Positions 29,671-40,161 of a stretch of 64,000 nucleotides of DNA are shown piece after piece. Source of the stretch: Natronospira bacteriovora (GTDB taxonomy: Bacteria > Pseudomonadota > Gammaproteobacteria > Natronospirales > Natronospiraceae). The stretch is taken from the NCBI RefSeq assembly GCF_030848495.1, contig NZ_JAVDDT010000007.1, forward strand, positions 124,001 to 188,000. The letters are read 5' to 3'. The stretch's first letter is position 1. Each line of letters starts with the position of its first letter. Both the position numbers and the translations under genes were made by a program. The notes under the pieces were generated by a model. It was not told where the DNA came from. It saw only the letters and a list, made by a program, of their open reading frames with translations, and ran no database searches.

Positions 29671-30720
29671 ATGGACGAGAACAGAAAGAAGGCACTGGCC
29701 GCGGCCCTTGGGCAGATCGAGAAGCAGTTCGGCAAGGGCTCCGTGATGCGCATGGGCGATGGCGCGGAATTCCGTGACGTCTCCGCCATTTCCACCGGCT
29801 CCCTGGGCCTCGACGTCGCTCTCGGCGTGGGTGGTCTGCCCAAGGGCCGCGTCGCCGAAATCTACGGGCCGGAATCCTCGGGCAAGACCACGCTTACCCT
29901 GCACGTGATTGCCGAATGCCAGAAGCAGGGCGGCACCGCGGCCTTCGTGGACGCCGAGCACGCCCTCGATCCGGAATACGCCGAGAAGCTGGGCGTGAAC
30001 CTGGATGATCTGCTGGTTTCCCAGCCCGATACCGGCGAGCAGGCGCTGGAGATTGCCGACATGCTGGTGCGCTCCGGGGCCGTGGATGTGGTGATTGTCG
30101 ACTCCGTGGCCGCGCTCACCCCCAAGGCCGAGATCGAAGGCGAGATGGGTGATTCCCACGTGGGCCTGCAGGCGCGCCTGATGTCCCAGGCCCTGCGCAA
30201 ACTCACCGCCAACATCAAGCGTTCCGGCACCCTGGTGGTCTTCATCAACCAGATTCGCATGAAGATCGGTGTCATGTTCGGCAGCCCCGAGACCACCACC
30301 GGCGGTAATGCCCTGAAGTTCTACTCCTCGGTGCGCCTCGACATCCGCCGCATTGGTTCGATCAAGAAGGGCGATGAAGTGCTGGGCAATGACACCCGCG
30401 TGAAAGTGGTCAAGAACAAGGTGGCGCCACCCTTCCGCCAGACGGAGTTCGAAATTCTCTACGGCCAGGGCATTTCCCGCGAAGGCGAGATCATCGACCT
30501 GGGTGTGGCCAATGGCCTGGTGGACAAGGCGGGTTCCTGGTACAGCTACAAGGGCGATCGCATCGGCCAGGGCAAGGACAACGCCCGCCAGTTCCTCAAG
30601 GACAATCCCGAGACGGCCCAGGAAATCGAGGCGGCCCTGCGCGAGATGCTGTTGCCGAAGAAGAAGGCCAGAAACGAGGAAGAGGCGCCAGCGGCGGATC
30701 AGGAACAGGCCGAGGCCTGA
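29671..30720 (+). CDS. recA: recombinase RecA
   Basis: A 349-residue strand-exchange protein and LexA co-protease. Walker A GPESSGKT is at 66-73, and the L2 region includes [15 protein letters not shown]. The chosen start [17 protein letters not shown] has GGGGG upstream; the ATG four codons earlier would add GVL residues not seen in relatives. A LexA box lies upstream and recX follows, the usual SOS module. Confidence 0.99.
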   Translation: MDENRKKALAAALGQIEKQFGKGSVMRMGDGAEFRDVSAISTGSLGLDVALGVGGLPKGRVAEIYGPESSGKTTLTLHVIAECQKQGGTAAFVDAEHALDPEYAEKLGVNLDDLLVSQPDTGEQALEIADMLVRSGAVDVVIVDSVAALTPKAEIEGEMGDSHVGLQARLMSQALRKLTANIKRSGTLVVFINQIRMKIGVMFGSPETTTGGNALKFYSSVRLDIRRIGSIKKGDEVLGNDTRVKVVKNKVAPPFRQTEFEILYGQGISREGEIIDLGVANGLVDKAGSWYSYKGDRIGQGKDNARQFLKDNPETAQEIEAALREMLLPKKKARNEEEAPAADQEQAEA

Positions 30721-30751
30721 TTCCGCCCTTCGTCTTTGAGCAGGGCCGGGG

Positions 30752-31240
30752 TTGTCGTTGCAGACGGATCAGCCTGAAGACAGCGTCAGCAAGGCCACGG
30801 CCTACGCCGTGCGCCTGCTGTCGCGTCGTGAGTACGCCCGTGCGGAACTGGCCCAGCGCCTGTCCCGCAAGGGTTATGGTCGTGATACCACTGAAACCGC
30901 ACTCGCCCGGCTGGAAGAGCTGGGCTATCTCTGCGAAGAACGCTTTGTCGAACACTTTGTTCGCAGCCGGGTTGATCGCGGTTCCGGCCCCATGAAGATC
31001 CGTGCCGAGCTTCAGCAGCGCGGCGTCGACGGATCGCTCATCGACCACGGGCTGCGGGAGGCCGGCTGCGATTTCAGCCATCTCGCCGCCGACGTCCGCC
31101 GCCGCAAGTTCGGCGACGAGCGCCCCGCCACCCTCGAGGAAAAGGCCCGCCAGGCCCGCTTCCTCGCCCAGCGTGGCTTCGCCGCCGACCACGTGCGCAC
31201 GGCACTGGACGTGGACCCGGCGGAACTGGGTCTGGAATAA
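30752..31240 (+). CDS. recX: RecA regulatory protein RecX
   Basis: A 162-residue helical-repeat protein that caps RecA filaments. The RLLSRREYARAELAQRLSRKG and AALARLEELGYLCEERF-like segments are typical. Only rare start codons are available: TTG at 30752 (after GGGGTT) or TTG at 30758, so the exact N-terminus is open. It begins 31 bases after recA and is probably co-transcribed with it. Confidence 0.92.
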   Translation: MSLQTDQPEDSVSKATAYAVRLLSRREYARAELAQRLSRKGYGRDTTETALARLEELGYLCEERFVEHFVRSRVDRGSGPMKIRAELQQRGVDGSLIDHGLREAGCDFSHLAADVRRRKFGDERPATLEEKARQARFLAQRGFAADHVRTALDVDPAELGLE

Positions 31241-31248
31241 CAAACCCG

Positions 31249-31497
31249 GGAACCACCGAAGTACGCCGAAGAAAAGCAAAGGCGGAAAAAACTTTTTCTT
31301 GCGGGATCGGTGTCAAGCCCTGTGGGAGCGGCGTCCGCCGCGATCAAGGCTTCGGTGAGCCTCCTGTCGTAGTGTGGCCGCTCCCACAGCGACCGATGTC
31401 CGGGCCGACTTGACCTGAGATATTCCGGGGGGCTTTGCCTTTCAGCGGGTGAATCTTTCGGTTTTCTTCGGTGTGCTTCGGCGTCTTCGGTGGTTCC
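31249..31497. repeat. 9-bp-unit armed inverted element enclosing a REP-like pair, copy 2
   Basis: The left arm GGAACCACCGAAG... starts nine bases after the recX stop and the right arm ends TCGGTGGTTCC. The right arm has extra units compared with the left. The inner pair at 31320-31389 carries the stem GCGGC-GTC-CGCCGC on the left; the right half has lost its own small palindrome. No gene lies between 31241 and 31582. Confidence 0.82.
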
Positions 31498-31582
31498 AGG
31501 CCCTTCCCCCTGTCGCAAGCCACCCCCACCTCAAGGCATAATGGTCGTTTCGCCGATTGACCCTGAACGACGCCGAGAGACC

Positions 31583-34222
31583 ATGTCCCAGCCCATGAGC
31601 GACAACACCAAGACCCTGAGTACTGCCGAACTGCGCCAGCGTTTTCTGGACTATTTCCGGGAGCGTGGTCACACCATCGTGCCGTCCAGCCCGCTGGTGC
31701 CGCAGAACGATCCCACGCTGCTGTTCACCAATGCCGGCATGGTGCAGTTCAAGGACGTCTTTCTCGGGCGTGAGAAGCCGGGTTATACCCGGGCCACCAC
31801 CTCCCAGCGCTGCGTGCGTGCCGGCGGCAAGCACAATGACCTGGAGAACGTCGGCTATACCGCCCGCCATCACACCTTCTTCGAAATGCTGGGCAACTTC
31901 AGTTTCGGCGATTACTTCAAGCGCGAGGCCATCCAGTACGCCTGGGAATTCCTGACCCGCGAAGTGGGCCTGCCGGAAGAGCGGCTGTGGGTGACCGTTT
32001 ACGAGGAAGACGACGAGGCCGCCGACATCTGGCTCAAGGAAGTGGGTGTCAGTGCCGAGCGTTTTTCACGCATCGGGGCGGCCGACAATTTCTGGTCCAT
32101 GGGGGATACCGGCCCCTGTGGCCCCTGTTCCGAGATCTTCTATGATCACGGCCCCGAGGTTCCCGGTGGCCCCCCCGGCACCCCCGAGGAAGATGGCGAC
32201 CGCTATGTGGAGATCTGGAATCTGGTGTTCATGCAGTATGACCGGGACGCCAGCGGCGAAATGACGCCCCTGCCGGCACCCTGCGTCGACACCGGCATGG
32301 GCCTGGAGCGCATTGCGGCGGTGCTGCAGGGCGTACACAGCAACTACGACACCGACCTGTTCCAGCGCCTGATTCACTCCGCGGCCGAGGCCGTGGGAGG
32401 CGACCAGGATCTGAGCCATCCCTCGCTCAAGGTCATCGCCGATCACATCCGTGCCTGCAGCTTCCTGATCGTGGACGGCGTGATTCCCTCCAACGAGGGG
32501 CGTGGTTACGTGCTGCGCCGCATCATCCGGCGCGCCGTGCGCCATGGTTTCAAGCTGGGCGCGAGTGGCAGTTTCTTCCACAAGCTGGTGCCCACGCTGG
32601 TGGAGGAAATGGGCGAGGCCTTCCCCGAACTGCGCCGCCGCCAGGATGACGTCATCAAGGCCCTGCGCCGCGAAGAAGAGCGCTTTGCGGAAACGGTAGA
32701 ACAGGGCATGAAGCTGCTGGACGAGGCCATTGCCGGTCTCGAGGGTGACACCATTCCCGGTGATACCGTCTTCAAGCTCTATGACACCTACGGCTTCCCG
32801 GTGGACCTGACCGCTGACATCGCCCGTGAACGGGATCTCAAGGTGGATCAGGAAGGCTTCGATGCCGCCATGAATGCCCAGCGCGAACGGGCCCGTGCCG
32901 CCAGCAGCTTCAGTGCTGCCCATGGCGCCGCGCCGGACGTGGATGCCGAGACCGAATTCACCGGCTATGAAAAGACCGGCCACACGGCCACCGTCACCCA
33001 TATCTTCCGTGATGGCGATCCGGTGGACAGCCTCGAAGCCGGTGAGAGCGGCATCGTGGTGCTGGATGCCACGCCCTTCTACGCCGAAGGCGGTGGCCAG
33101 ATGGGTGACAGTGGCGTGATCGAGACCGACGGGGGTGAATTCCGTGTCGAGGACACCCAAAAGCAGGGCGCCGCCGCCCATGCCCATATCGGGACCCTGA
33201 AAAGTGGCCGGCTCAAGGTGGGCGAGAAAGTGGAGGCGCGCATCGACGAGCGCCGTCGCGCCGACATCGTGCGCAACCACTCCGCCACCCATCTGCTCAA
33301 CGCCGCGCTGCGGGAAGTACTCGGCGACCATATTGCCCAGAAAGGCTCCCTGGTGGCCCCGGATCGCCTGCGTTTCGACTTTTCCCACGGCGAGGCCCTG
33401 ACGCCGGAGCAGCTCGAATCGATCGAGAACCGGGTCAATGAACAGATCCTGGCCAACGTGGCGGCCGAAGTGCGTCACATGGCCTTTGACGACGCGGTCC
33501 GGGCCGGCGCCCTGCACCTGGCCGGGGAGCATTACAGCAGTGAAGTGCGCACCCTGCGCTTCGGTGACTTCTCCATGGAACTGTGCGGCGGCACCCACGT
33601 GGCCCGCACCGGCGACATCGGTGCCTTCCGCATCACCTACGAGGGCGGCATCGCCGCCGGCGTTCGTCGTATCGAGGCGGTGACTGGATTCGGCGCCATC
33701 CAGTGGATGCGTGAGACCGATGCCCGCCTGGCGAAGATTGCCGGTCTGGTCCGTTCCGATCGCGAGGATACCCCCGAGCGGGTCGCCCAGCTGCTGGACA
33801 AGCAGAAGAAACTGGAGAAGGAGATCACCCAGCTGCGCGGCAAGCTGGCCAGCGGCACCGGCAGTGATCTGACCGGCAAGGCAGTGGAAATCGACGGTAT
33901 CAAGGTGCTGGCCGAGCGCCTGGACGGTGCCGACGCCAAGGCCCTGCGGGATGCGGTGGACCAGCTCAAGAACAAGCTGGGTCGTGCCGCCGTGGTGCTG
34001 GCCACCGTGGAAGACGGCAAGGTTCGCCTCGCCGCCGGGGTGACCAAGGACGAAACCAAGCGGATAAAGGCCGGCGACCTGGTCAACGCCGTTGCCAGCC
34101 AGGTGGGTGGCAAGGGCGGCGGCCGCCCCGACATGGCCCAGGCCGGGGGCACCGAGCCCGGCAAGCTGGATGAGGCCCTGGCCTCGGTTGAAGCCTGGGT
34201 GCGTGAGCAGATTGGGCAGTAA
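31583..34222 (+). CDS. alaS: alanine-tRNA ligase
   Basis: An 879-residue synthetase. Order: class II catalytic core (1-250, with [11 protein letters not shown]), tRNA recognition, editing domain with the zinc motif HSATH at 566-570 and CGGTH at 668-672, and the C-terminal oligomerisation/DHHA1 domain ([14 protein letters not shown]). I start at [12 protein letters not shown]; the ATG four codons on is an alternative. In many relatives lysC follows; here csrA is next. Confidence 0.98.
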   Translation: MSQPMSDNTKTLSTAELRQRFLDYFRERGHTIVPSSPLVPQNDPTLLFTNAGMVQFKDVFLGREKPGYTRATTSQRCVRAGGKHNDLENVGYTARHHTFFEMLGNFSFGDYFKREAIQYAWEFLTREVGLPEERLWVTVYEEDDEAADIWLKEVGVSAERFSRIGAADNFWSMGDTGPCGPCSEIFYDHGPEVPGGPPGTPEEDGDRYVEIWNLVFMQYDRDASGEMTPLPAPCVDTGMGLERIAAVLQGVHSNYDTDLFQRLIHSAAEAVGGDQDLSHPSLKVIADHIRACSFLIVDGVIPSNEGRGYVLRRIIRRAVRHGFKLGASGSFFHKLVPTLVEEMGEAFPELRRRQDDVIKALRREEERFAETVEQGMKLLDEAIAGLEGDTIPGDTVFKLYDTYGFPVDLTADIARERDLKVDQEGFDAAMNAQRERARAASSFSAAHGAAPDVDAETEFTGYEKTGHTATVTHIFRDGDPVDSLEAGESGIVVLDATPFYAEGGGQMGDSGVIETDGGEFRVEDTQKQGAAAHAHIGTLKSGRLKVGEKVEARIDERRRADIVRNHSATHLLNAALREVLGDHIAQKGSLVAPDRLRFDFSHGEALTPEQLESIENRVNEQILANVAAEVRHMAFDDAVRAGALHLAGEHYSSEVRTLRFGDFSMELCGGTHVARTGDIGAFRITYEGGIAAGVRRIEAVTGFGAIQWMRETDARLAKIAGLVRSDREDTPERVAQLLDKQKKLEKEITQLRGKLASGTGSDLTGKAVEIDGIKVLAERLDGADAKALRDAVDQLKNKLGRAAVVLATVEDGKVRLAAGVTKDETKRIKAGDLVNAVASQVGGKGGGRPDMAQAGGTEPGKLDEALASVEAWVREQIGQ

Positions 34223-34450
34223 ACTGCCTCGGGAACGGCTGGAAATCTGCACACCGACCGGCAAAAACTGGTAATACGAAGGCGAATCCTGTTTAATCGG
34301 GGTCTGCCTCTGGCAATGATCAACAATGAGACCGGCTGAAGTCGGCAATCTTGAGTGCGCAGGGCCTCCCGAGTATCCGAGCAGAAGAATGGTCGACCGG
34401 GACGCCCTATCAGGGTGATTGAGTGTCCATTAGGGACGAGGAGTAACACC

Positions 34451-34651
34451 ATGTTGATTCTGACCCGGCGAGTGGGTGAAACCGTAATGATCGGTGATGA
34501 AGTCACCGTGACCGTGCTTGGGGTGAAAGGCAACCAGGTGCGGATCGGCGTGAATGCCCCCAAGGATGTCGCCGTCCATCGTGAAGAAATCTACGAGCGT
34601 ATTCGCCAGGAAAGCGAAGGCAATGCCGCCGGTGAAGGCGAGAACGCCTGA
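34451..34651 (+). CDS. csrA: carbon storage regulator CsrA/RsmA
   Basis: A 66-residue RNA-binding protein starting [18 protein letters not shown], with the conserved [12 protein letters not shown] segment carrying the key Arg of the binding surface. CsrA dimers bind GGA motifs in hairpin loops near ribosome sites and set translation or stability of many mRNAs. AGGAG precedes the ATG and contains the GGA that could allow autoregulation. Two tRNA genes follow, as in E. coli. Confidence 0.98.
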   Translation: MLILTRRVGETVMIGDEVTVTVLGVKGNQVRIGVNAPKDVAVHREEIYERIRQESEGNAAGEGENA

Positions 34652-34702
34652 GGCGCATTCGCAAGTCCAGCAGGTTGAGGGGCGATGAGAGGCAAGCCGG
34701 CC

Positions 34703-34731
34703 TTTACGATCAGCGGCTCCCCCGGTATCAT
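34703..34731 (+). promoter_or_regulatory. promoter of tRNA-Ser
   Basis: TTTACG (-35, 34703-34708), 17-base spacer, TATCAT (-10, 34726-34731), then a C-rich discriminator typical of stable RNA promoters. Confidence 0.65.
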
Positions 34732-34766
34732 TCGCCCCCTGCTTCGCGCCTGGCGTGAAGCACCCC

Positions 34767-35035
<269 letters not shown>

Positions 35036-35110
35036 CGGCTAATACCACTAGGTGTGGTGATTGGCTATTGCGGGTGAAGTCTTGGTTCGAACCCGAAAGC
35101 GGGTTCGGCG

Positions 35111-35139
35111 TTGACGGAAGCCGCGTTTTTCAGCATAAT
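35111..35139 (+). promoter_or_regulatory. promoter of tRNA-Arg
   Basis: TTGACG at 35111-35116, a 17-base spacer and CATAAT at 35134-35139, followed by a GC-rich discriminator. This gives tRNA-Arg its own promoter after the tRNA-Ser element. Confidence 0.75.
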
Positions 35140-35177
35140 GCGCGGCTTTCCCGTCCAGGGAAAAGCGCAGAAAATCA

Positions 35178-35254
35178 GGGGCTGTAGCTCAGTTGGATAG
35201 AGCGTTCGGCTACGAACCGAGAGGTCGGGGGTTCGAATCCTCCCAGCCCCGCCA
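35178..35254 (+). tRNA. argV: tRNA-Arg (ACG)
   Basis: A 77-base tRNA. The acceptor GGGGCTG pairs with CAGCCCC, the anticodon loop CTACGAA gives ACG (read as ICG after deamination), and CCA is encoded. The order csrA, Ser(GCT), Arg(ACG) matches E. coli csrA-serV-argV. Confidence 0.97.
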
Positions 35255-35461
35255 TACAAAAACCCCCGCCGTGCAGGCGGGGGTTTTTTTATGGCTGATT
35301 GTGAAGATTATTCGAACCCCCGACCTCTCATTAAAAATGATAGCGGTTCGACAAATTTGCCGGGAGCAAATTTGGACTTTCGCCGGAGGCGGAAGGCCCC
35401 GGAGCGCAGCGGAGGGGTGAGGCCCAAGGACGGGCCGAACAATCCTCCCAGCCCCGCCATA
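35236..35461 (+). repeat. tRNA-linked element after tRNA-Arg
   Basis: The 3' end of the tRNA with CCATA (35236-35256) is repeated exactly at 35441-35461. Within are an inverted copy of the tRNA variable/T-arm region (35311-35329), the hairpin CAAATTTGC-CGGGA-GCAAATTTG (35352-35374) and GGCCC-AAGGAC-GGGCC (35421-35436). Both tRNA 3' ends are followed by a terminator. Confidence 0.85.
35263..35290 (+). terminator. intrinsic terminator of tRNA-Arg
   Basis: Stem CCCCCGCC / GGCGGGGG (35263-35270 with 35276-35283) followed by seven T residues. Confidence 0.95.
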
Positions 35462-35468
35462 TAAAAGA

Positions 35469-35492
35469 ACCCGCCCTCGTGGCGGGTTTTTT
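35469..35492 (+). terminator. terminator after the repeated tRNA-Arg 3' end
   Basis: Stem ACCCGCC / GGCGGGT (35469-35475 with 35481-35487) followed by T residues. It stands at the same distance from the repeated CCA as the first terminator does from the true tRNA end. Confidence 0.88.
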
Positions 35493-35547
35493 ATTGGCCG
35501 ATCAGGAAAGCGCCGATCCACCGAAAATGGGGAATCCGTCGTTTCGC

Positions 35548-35796
35548 CTAATGCGTCATCGGCCAGTCGCTGTCGTCCTGTTCACAGGCAATGAGGGATT
35601 CGTAGACATTGCGGTCTCTGGCGGGTACCGGCAGGCCACCGGGCAACAGCTCGTAGATGGCCGCGCTGATGGCGGCTTCGCGTGAGGTATTCTTCGAGTG
35701 GATGACCCGTTCGTAATACTCGCTGGGAATTCGTTTCTGAATGCCGAGCGCTTCGGCGGCTTCCGTGCGGATGGAGCATTTCCAGTTGCCTCGCAT
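35548..35796 (-). CDS. small hypothetical protein
   Basis: An 82-residue open frame, MRGNWKCSIRTEAAEALG at the start, with a strong AAGGAGGA ribosome site seven bases before the ATG and acidic composition like its neighbours. No membrane segment or signal peptide. I do not recognise a family. Coding is supported by the ribosome site and plausible codon use rather than by homology. It lies alone between the tRNA-Arg element and the ubiquinone hydroxylase gene, opposite in strand to both. Confidence 0.6.
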   Translation of the reverse strand: MRGNWKCSIRTEAAEALGIQKRIPSEYYERVIHSKNTSREAAISAAIYELLPGGLPVPARDRNVYESLIACEQDDSDWPMTH

Positions 35797-36007
35797 GACC
35801 GTCTCCTCCTTGACGTTGCGGGCCGGCAGTGGTGTCCGGCCTGGGGCATCGATGACCAGACTTTCTCAAGCATGGGATATTGAGACTAGACCTCTTTTGG
35901 CGCCTGCGCTGTAGGATAATTCTGAAAATGCGGCCCGCGATTTCATCAGCCACCTCCAATCCACGACAGTCCCTGTCGTCTGGCCTTTCCCGAAGCCGCG
36001 CAGTAGG

Positions 36008-37186
36008 ATGCCCGGCATGAAAAAGAACCATGACATTACCGTGGTGGGTGCCGGCCCGGTCGGCGCGGCGGCCGCGCTTGGGCTGGCTCGGAAGGGCTTT
36101 TCGGTGGCGCTGGTGGACGCGCGGCCGCTGCAGGCACCGGTGGATCCGGCCGAGACCCTGGACCTGCGGGTGTTCGCTGTCTCGCGGGCCTCTCAGCGCT
36201 TGCTGACGGACCTGGGAGCCTGGGATCACATCGCCGGTGTACGGGCCAGCCCCTACCGCCACATGAGTGTCTGGGATGCTCATGGCCGGGTGGAGTTCGA
36301 CGCGGCCGACGTGGCCGAGCCGGACCTGGGGCACATCATCGAGAACCGGGTCATTCAGGCGGCTCTGCATGAACGTCTCAGGGACTCGTCCGTGGATTGC
36401 TTCACCCCCGAGCGGGTGGAGCGGGTGAGCCTGGAGCCGGACGGCGCCATTCTCAGCCTGGCCGGCGCCGGTCGCCTGCGGTCGCGCCTGGTGGTGGCCG
36501 CCGACGGGGGGCAGTCGCCCCTGCGGGAGATGGCCGGCATTGGCGTAAGGCCGGTGGATCACGAGCAGATGGCGCTGGTGGCCCATATCACAAGCGAGAA
36601 GCCCCATGATGAAACGGCCCGCCAGCGATTCCTGGAGACCGGCCCGCTGGCACTGCTTCCCCTGGCGGACGGGCGCTGCTCGATTGTCTGGTCCACCACG
36701 CCGGCCGAGGCGGAGCGCCTGAAGGGGCTCGCGCCCGAGGCCTTCGGCCGGGAACTGACCCTGGCCAGCGACGGAGTCCTGGGTGAGTTGATGCCCGATA
36801 CCGAGGTAGTGGCCTTCCCCCTGTGTTCCCGCCAGGCCGAGCGCTACATCGACCAGCGCCTGGTGCTGGTGGGCGATGCGGCCCATACCGTGCATCCCCT
36901 GGCGGGTCTCGGCATGAACCTGGGTCTTAAGGACGTGGCCGAACTCCTGAGCGTCATGGGCCGCGCCGTCGAGCGTGGCAATGATCCGGGTGAGCGTGCC
37001 GTCCTTCGCCGCTACGAACGCGCCCGCGCCCCCGACAACCGCTTCATGCTGCATACCCTGGATGGCATCAACCGCCTGTTCCGCAGCGACGCACCGGGAA
37101 TGGACCTGCTGCGCGGCTGGGGCATGCGCCTGTTCGACCACAGCGGACCGATCAAGCGCGAGGTGATCCGGCGGGCGATGGGGTGA
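36008..37186 (+). CDS. FAD-dependent hydroxylase of the UbiH/UbiI/Coq6 family
   Basis: A 392-residue flavoprotein monooxygenase: GAGPVG dinucleotide motif at 14-19, the ADGGQS segment near the middle, and the GDAAHTVHPLAGLGMNLGLKD FAD motif near 288-308. The family hydroxylates the ring of ubiquinone precursors. Which ring position (UbiH, UbiF or UbiI type) cannot be decided from sequence alone. The ATG at 36008 has little spacing to its AGTAGG; the ATG at 36017 would fit the ribosome site better. No other ubi gene is adjacent. Confidence 0.88.
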   Translation: MPGMKKNHDITVVGAGPVGAAAALGLARKGFSVALVDARPLQAPVDPAETLDLRVFAVSRASQRLLTDLGAWDHIAGVRASPYRHMSVWDAHGRVEFDAADVAEPDLGHIIENRVIQAALHERLRDSSVDCFTPERVERVSLEPDGAILSLAGAGRLRSRLVVAADGGQSPLREMAGIGVRPVDHEQMALVAHITSEKPHDETARQRFLETGPLALLPLADGRCSIVWSTTPAEAERLKGLAPEAFGRELTLASDGVLGELMPDTEVVAFPLCSRQAERYIDQRLVLVGDAAHTVHPLAGLGMNLGLKDVAELLSVMGRAVERGNDPGERAVLRRYERARAPDNRFMLHTLDGINRLFRSDAPGMDLLRGWGMRLFDHSGPIKREVIRRAMG

Positions 37187-37192
37187 AAACCC

Positions 37193-37438
37193 TGGAACCA
37201 CCGAATAGGAATCAATACATACCTCTCTAAGGCCTCGCCGTAGGCGCGGATTCATCCGCGCAATGGCTTGAATCCGGCAGGGCTCATTTGCGAGAAAGGT
37301 ATCGCCGGTTTAAACCAATGGTGGATCCGTTAACAGAACGGGCGGCGAATTCGGACCATTGCGCGGATGAATCCGCGCCTACAGCGAGGCAATAGACGGG
37401 CCGTAGCCATTTCATAGTCGGCGTCTTCGGTGGTTCCA
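37193..37438. repeat. 9-bp-unit armed inverted element enclosing a REP pair, copy 3
   Basis: Short arms TGGAACCACCGAA (37193-37205) and its complement (37426-37438, extended by GTCGGCGTC) enclose a REP-like pair at 37232-37390 with the stem GCGGA-TTCA-TCCGC. The left arm starts seven bases after the ubiquinone hydroxylase stop. No gene lies between 37187 and 37489. Confidence 0.8.
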
Positions 37439-37451
37439 ATGTTTTCGCCAC

Positions 37452-37478
37452 AAAAAAACCCCGCCGAAGCGGGGTTTT
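37452..37478 (-). terminator. intrinsic terminator of phhB
   Basis: Stem AACCCCGC / GCGGGGTT with a TTCG loop, followed on the minus strand by seven T residues. Confidence 0.92.
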
Positions 37479-37489
37479 CTCCTCACGCC

Positions 37490-37825
37490 TCACTTGAACA
37501 GCGCATCCACCTTGGCGGCGCAGATGAAGTCGTTGATGGACAGGCCATCGATGGCGTGGGTCTGCCAGTTGAGTTCGCAGAAGTTGAAGCCCAGTTTCAC
37601 GTCCGGGTGGTGGCCTTCGGCGTTGGCGATCCAGGCCACGGCGTTCATGAAGCCCATGGTCTTGTTGAAGCCCTTGAACTTGAAGGTCTTGCGGATGGTC
37701 TTGCCGCCATCGACGATTTCCCAGCCTTCATCCAGTTCCTTTATGTGCTTTTCGGCTTCGGCCTGGTCGAAGGGCTTGACGCCGCCTTCGCAGGGGGCGC
37801 AGTGCTGTGCGGTCAAATCGGACAT
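37490..37825 (-). CDS. phhB: pterin-4a-carbinolamine dehydratase
   Basis: A 111-residue protein with the EGHHPDV motif (catalytic histidines) and NWQTHAIDGLSINDF near the C-terminus. It regenerates the tetrahydropterin cofactor after phenylalanine hydroxylation. It lies 76 bases downstream of phhA on the same strand, with a GC-rich hairpin in the gap, and ends at a terminator. Confidence 0.96.
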   Translation of the reverse strand: MSDLTAQHCAPCEGGVKPFDQAEAEKHIKELDEGWEIVDGGKTIRKTFKFKGFNKTMGFMNAVAWIANAEGHHPDVKLGFNFCELNWQTHAIDGLSINDFICAAKVDALFK

Positions 37826-37857
37826 GGTCGGTCTCCCGTTGTTTTTGGAATCAATAA

Positions 37858-37880
37858 GGCCGGCCCCTACGGGGCCGGCC
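37858..37880 (-). promoter_or_regulatory. hairpin between phhA and phhB
   Basis: A perfect 10-bp stem GGCCGGCCCC / GGGGCCGGCC with loop TAC. There is no good T run, so it may attenuate or stabilise rather than end the transcript. Confidence 0.5.
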
Positions 37881-37901
37881 CCTTGAGCAGGAACTGTTGG
37901 C

Positions 37902-38741
37902 TTACGATGCTTCCTTGAGCAGGCGCTTGAAGCGTTCCTGCTTTTCCTCCGGCAGGTCGTCGAAGGGGAAGTTGGGCGGATGCATGCCCTTGCGCTTGGC
38001 TTCCTCCACCATCGCCATCATGTCCTGATTGGCCACTTCGAAGAGGTCATCCAGGCTGTCGATGACGAAGTAGGTGCGCTGATAGATATCAATGCGGTAG
38101 GGGGTGCGCATGCACTCCACCGGGTCGAAGGGCTTGCGCTCCGGCTCGTCGCTTTCCACCGAGTACACGGTTTCGCCGGGCGAGGACACCACACCGGCAC
38201 CGTAGGTGCGCAGACCTTCTTGTGTATTGATCAGGCCGAACTCCACCGTGAACCAGTACAGGGCGGCCAGATACTTGCGATCTTCCTTGCTTGCTTCCAG
38301 GCCGGCCTTGCCATAGGCGTGGGTGAAGTCGGCGAAGCGCTTGTCGGTCAGCAGGGGGGTGTGACCGAAGATCTCGTGGAAGATGTCCGGCTCCTGCAGG
38401 TATTCCATTTCCTCGCGGGTGCGAATGAAGCTGGCCGCGGGGAACTGCTTGTCCGCCAGCAGGGCAAAGAACTTGTCGAAGTTGATCAGGGCCGGCACCG
38501 GCGCCACCGACCAGCCGGTGTGATCCATCAACACTTCGGAGACTTCCTTGCACTGGGGCACCCGGTCTTCCGGGAACTCCATGCGCTCCATGGCCTCCAG
38601 CCAGATGGGCGAGGCGCGGCCGGGCAGCACCTTCTTCTGATTCGTGATCAGCTCGTGCCAGATCTGGTTTTCCTCATCCGTGTAATGGATGTAGCCATTC
38701 TCGTCTGGGACCTTGGCTTCGTACTTCGTGCCCTTGCCCAT
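37902..38741 (-). CDS. phhA: phenylalanine 4-monooxygenase
   Basis: A 279-residue pterin-dependent hydroxylase. The iron ligands are His122 and His127 (FHEIFGHTPL) and Glu167 (TVEFGL). It converts phenylalanine to tyrosine with tetrahydropterin and O2. Length matches bacterial PhhA, which lacks the ACT regulatory domain. phhB follows and recycles the cofactor. Confidence 0.97.
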   Translation of the reverse strand: MGKGTKYEAKVPDENGYIHYTDEENQIWHELITNQKKVLPGRASPIWLEAMERMEFPEDRVPQCKEVSEVLMDHTGWSVAPVPALINFDKFFALLADKQFPAASFIRTREEMEYLQEPDIFHEIFGHTPLLTDKRFADFTHAYGKAGLEASKEDRKYLAALYWFTVEFGLINTQEGLRTYGAGVVSSPGETVYSVESDEPERKPFDPVECMRTPYRIDIYQRTYFVIDSLDDLFEVANQDMMAMVEEAKRKGMHPPNFPFDDLPEEKQERFKRLLKEAS

Positions 38742-38861
38742 GAGATCACCTCCCGTTGAATACCGGATCCGGCCGCCTGAGCGGGGCCGTCCTTATGAGT
38801 TCATGTTTCCCATCTTACCTGTTTGTACAGCCTGGCGCAGGGGCTCGTTCGCCACGGGCTG

Positions 38862-40106
38862 TCAGCCCGCTTCGCGGCGCTTATCGCTGCCCTCGCGGGG
38901 ATGGTAGTGGGATTCCACATAGGCCTGCACCAGGCCCTGAAATTCCTGCGCGATGTGATCGCCCTTGAGCGTGACGGTCTTCTCGCCATCCTCGAAGACC
39001 GGCGCCACCGGGCGCTCACCGGTGCCCGGCAGGCTGATGCCGATGTTGGCATGGCGGGATTCCCCCGGGCCATTGACCACGCAGCCCATGACGGCCACCT
39101 GCATGTCTTCCACGCCTTGGTACTGCTTGCGCCAGCGCGGCATCTGCTCGCGGATCCAGGTCTCGATGTCCCGCGCCAGCTCCTGAAAGAAGGTGCTGGT
39201 GGTGCGGCCGCAGCCCGGGCAGGCCACCACCTGCGGGGTAAAGGAACGCAGGCCCATGCTCTGCAGGATTTCCTGCCCAACGATGACCTCGCGGGTGCGC
39301 GCACCACCCGGTTCCGGGGTCAGGGAAATGCGGATGGTGTCGCCGATGCCTTCCTGCAGCAGCACCGCGAGTGCCGCGGTGGACGACACGATGCCCTTGG
39401 AACCCATGCCGGCCTCGGTGAGGCCCAGGTGCAGGGGATAGTCGCAGCGATCGGCCAGCTGGCGATAGACCGTGATCAGATCCTGTACGCCGCTCATCTT
39501 GCAGGACAGGACAATCTTGTCGCCTGCCAGGCCCAGTTCCTCGGCCCGTTCGGCGCTGCCGATGGCGGACTGGATCATGGCCTCGAACATGATGTCGCGG
39601 GCTTCGCGCGGCTCGGCGGCGCGGGCGTTCTCGTCCATCAGGCGGGTGAGCAGGTCCTGGTCCAGGCTGCCCCAGTTGACGCCGATGCGCACCGGCTTGT
39701 CGTGCTCGATGGCGATTTCGATCATCTGCGCGAACTGGCTGTCCCGGCGCGAACCCTTGCCCACATTGCCCGGGTTGATGCGCAGCTTGGCCAGGGCAGC
39801 GGCGCAGTCGGGGTACTTCGTCAGGAGCTTGTGGCCGTTGAAGTGGAAATCTCCCACCAGGGGCACGTCCATGCCCATGGCCTCCAGGCGCTCGCGGATG
39901 GTGGGCACGGCCGCGGCGGCGGCCTCGTTGTTGACGGTGATGCGCACCACTTCGGAACCGGCCCGCGCCAGCTCGGCCACCTGCTTGACGGTCGCCTCGA
40001 TGTCGGCCGTGTCGGTGTTGGTCATGGACTGGACCATGATGGGCGCGCCGCCGCCCACGGGGACACCGCCTACCAGGACTTGTCTTGTCTTGCGCCTTTC
40101 AATCAT
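38862..40106 (-). CDS. ispG: 4-hydroxy-3-methylbut-2-enyl diphosphate synthase
   Basis: A 414-residue iron-sulphur enzyme of the MEP isoprenoid pathway. Cluster ligands are Cys296, Cys299 (CPGCGRT), Cys342 and Glu349 (CVVNGPGE); the N-terminal TIM barrel carries [15 protein letters not shown] lies six bases before the ATG at 40106. The open frame further upstream runs through the heptad repeat and is rejected. Confidence 0.97.
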   Translation of the reverse strand: MIERRKTRQVLVGGVPVGGGAPIMVQSMTNTDTADIEATVKQVAELARAGSEVVRITVNNEAAAAAVPTIRERLEAMGMDVPLVGDFHFNGHKLLTKYPDCAAALAKLRINPGNVGKGSRRDSQFAQMIEIAIEHDKPVRIGVNWGSLDQDLLTRLMDENARAAEPREARDIMFEAMIQSAIGSAERAEELGLAGDKIVLSCKMSGVQDLITVYRQLADRCDYPLHLGLTEAGMGSKGIVSSTAALAVLLQEGIGDTIRISLTPEPGGARTREVIVGQEILQSMGLRSFTPQVVACPGCGRTTSTFFQELARDIETWIREQMPRWRKQYQGVEDMQVAVMGCVVNGPGESRHANIGISLPGTGERPVAPVFEDGEKTVTLKGDHIAQEFQGLVQAYVESHYHPREGSDKRREAG

Positions 40107-40161
40107 TGGGGGCTCCTGAAACGCAGTGCCATATTCTACCGCAGAGGCCTGGGAGGGGAGA

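Noticed and set aside
32066-34348. A 760-codon open frame antisense to alaS
   Set aside because: A shadow of AlaS codon bias; no recognisable domain.
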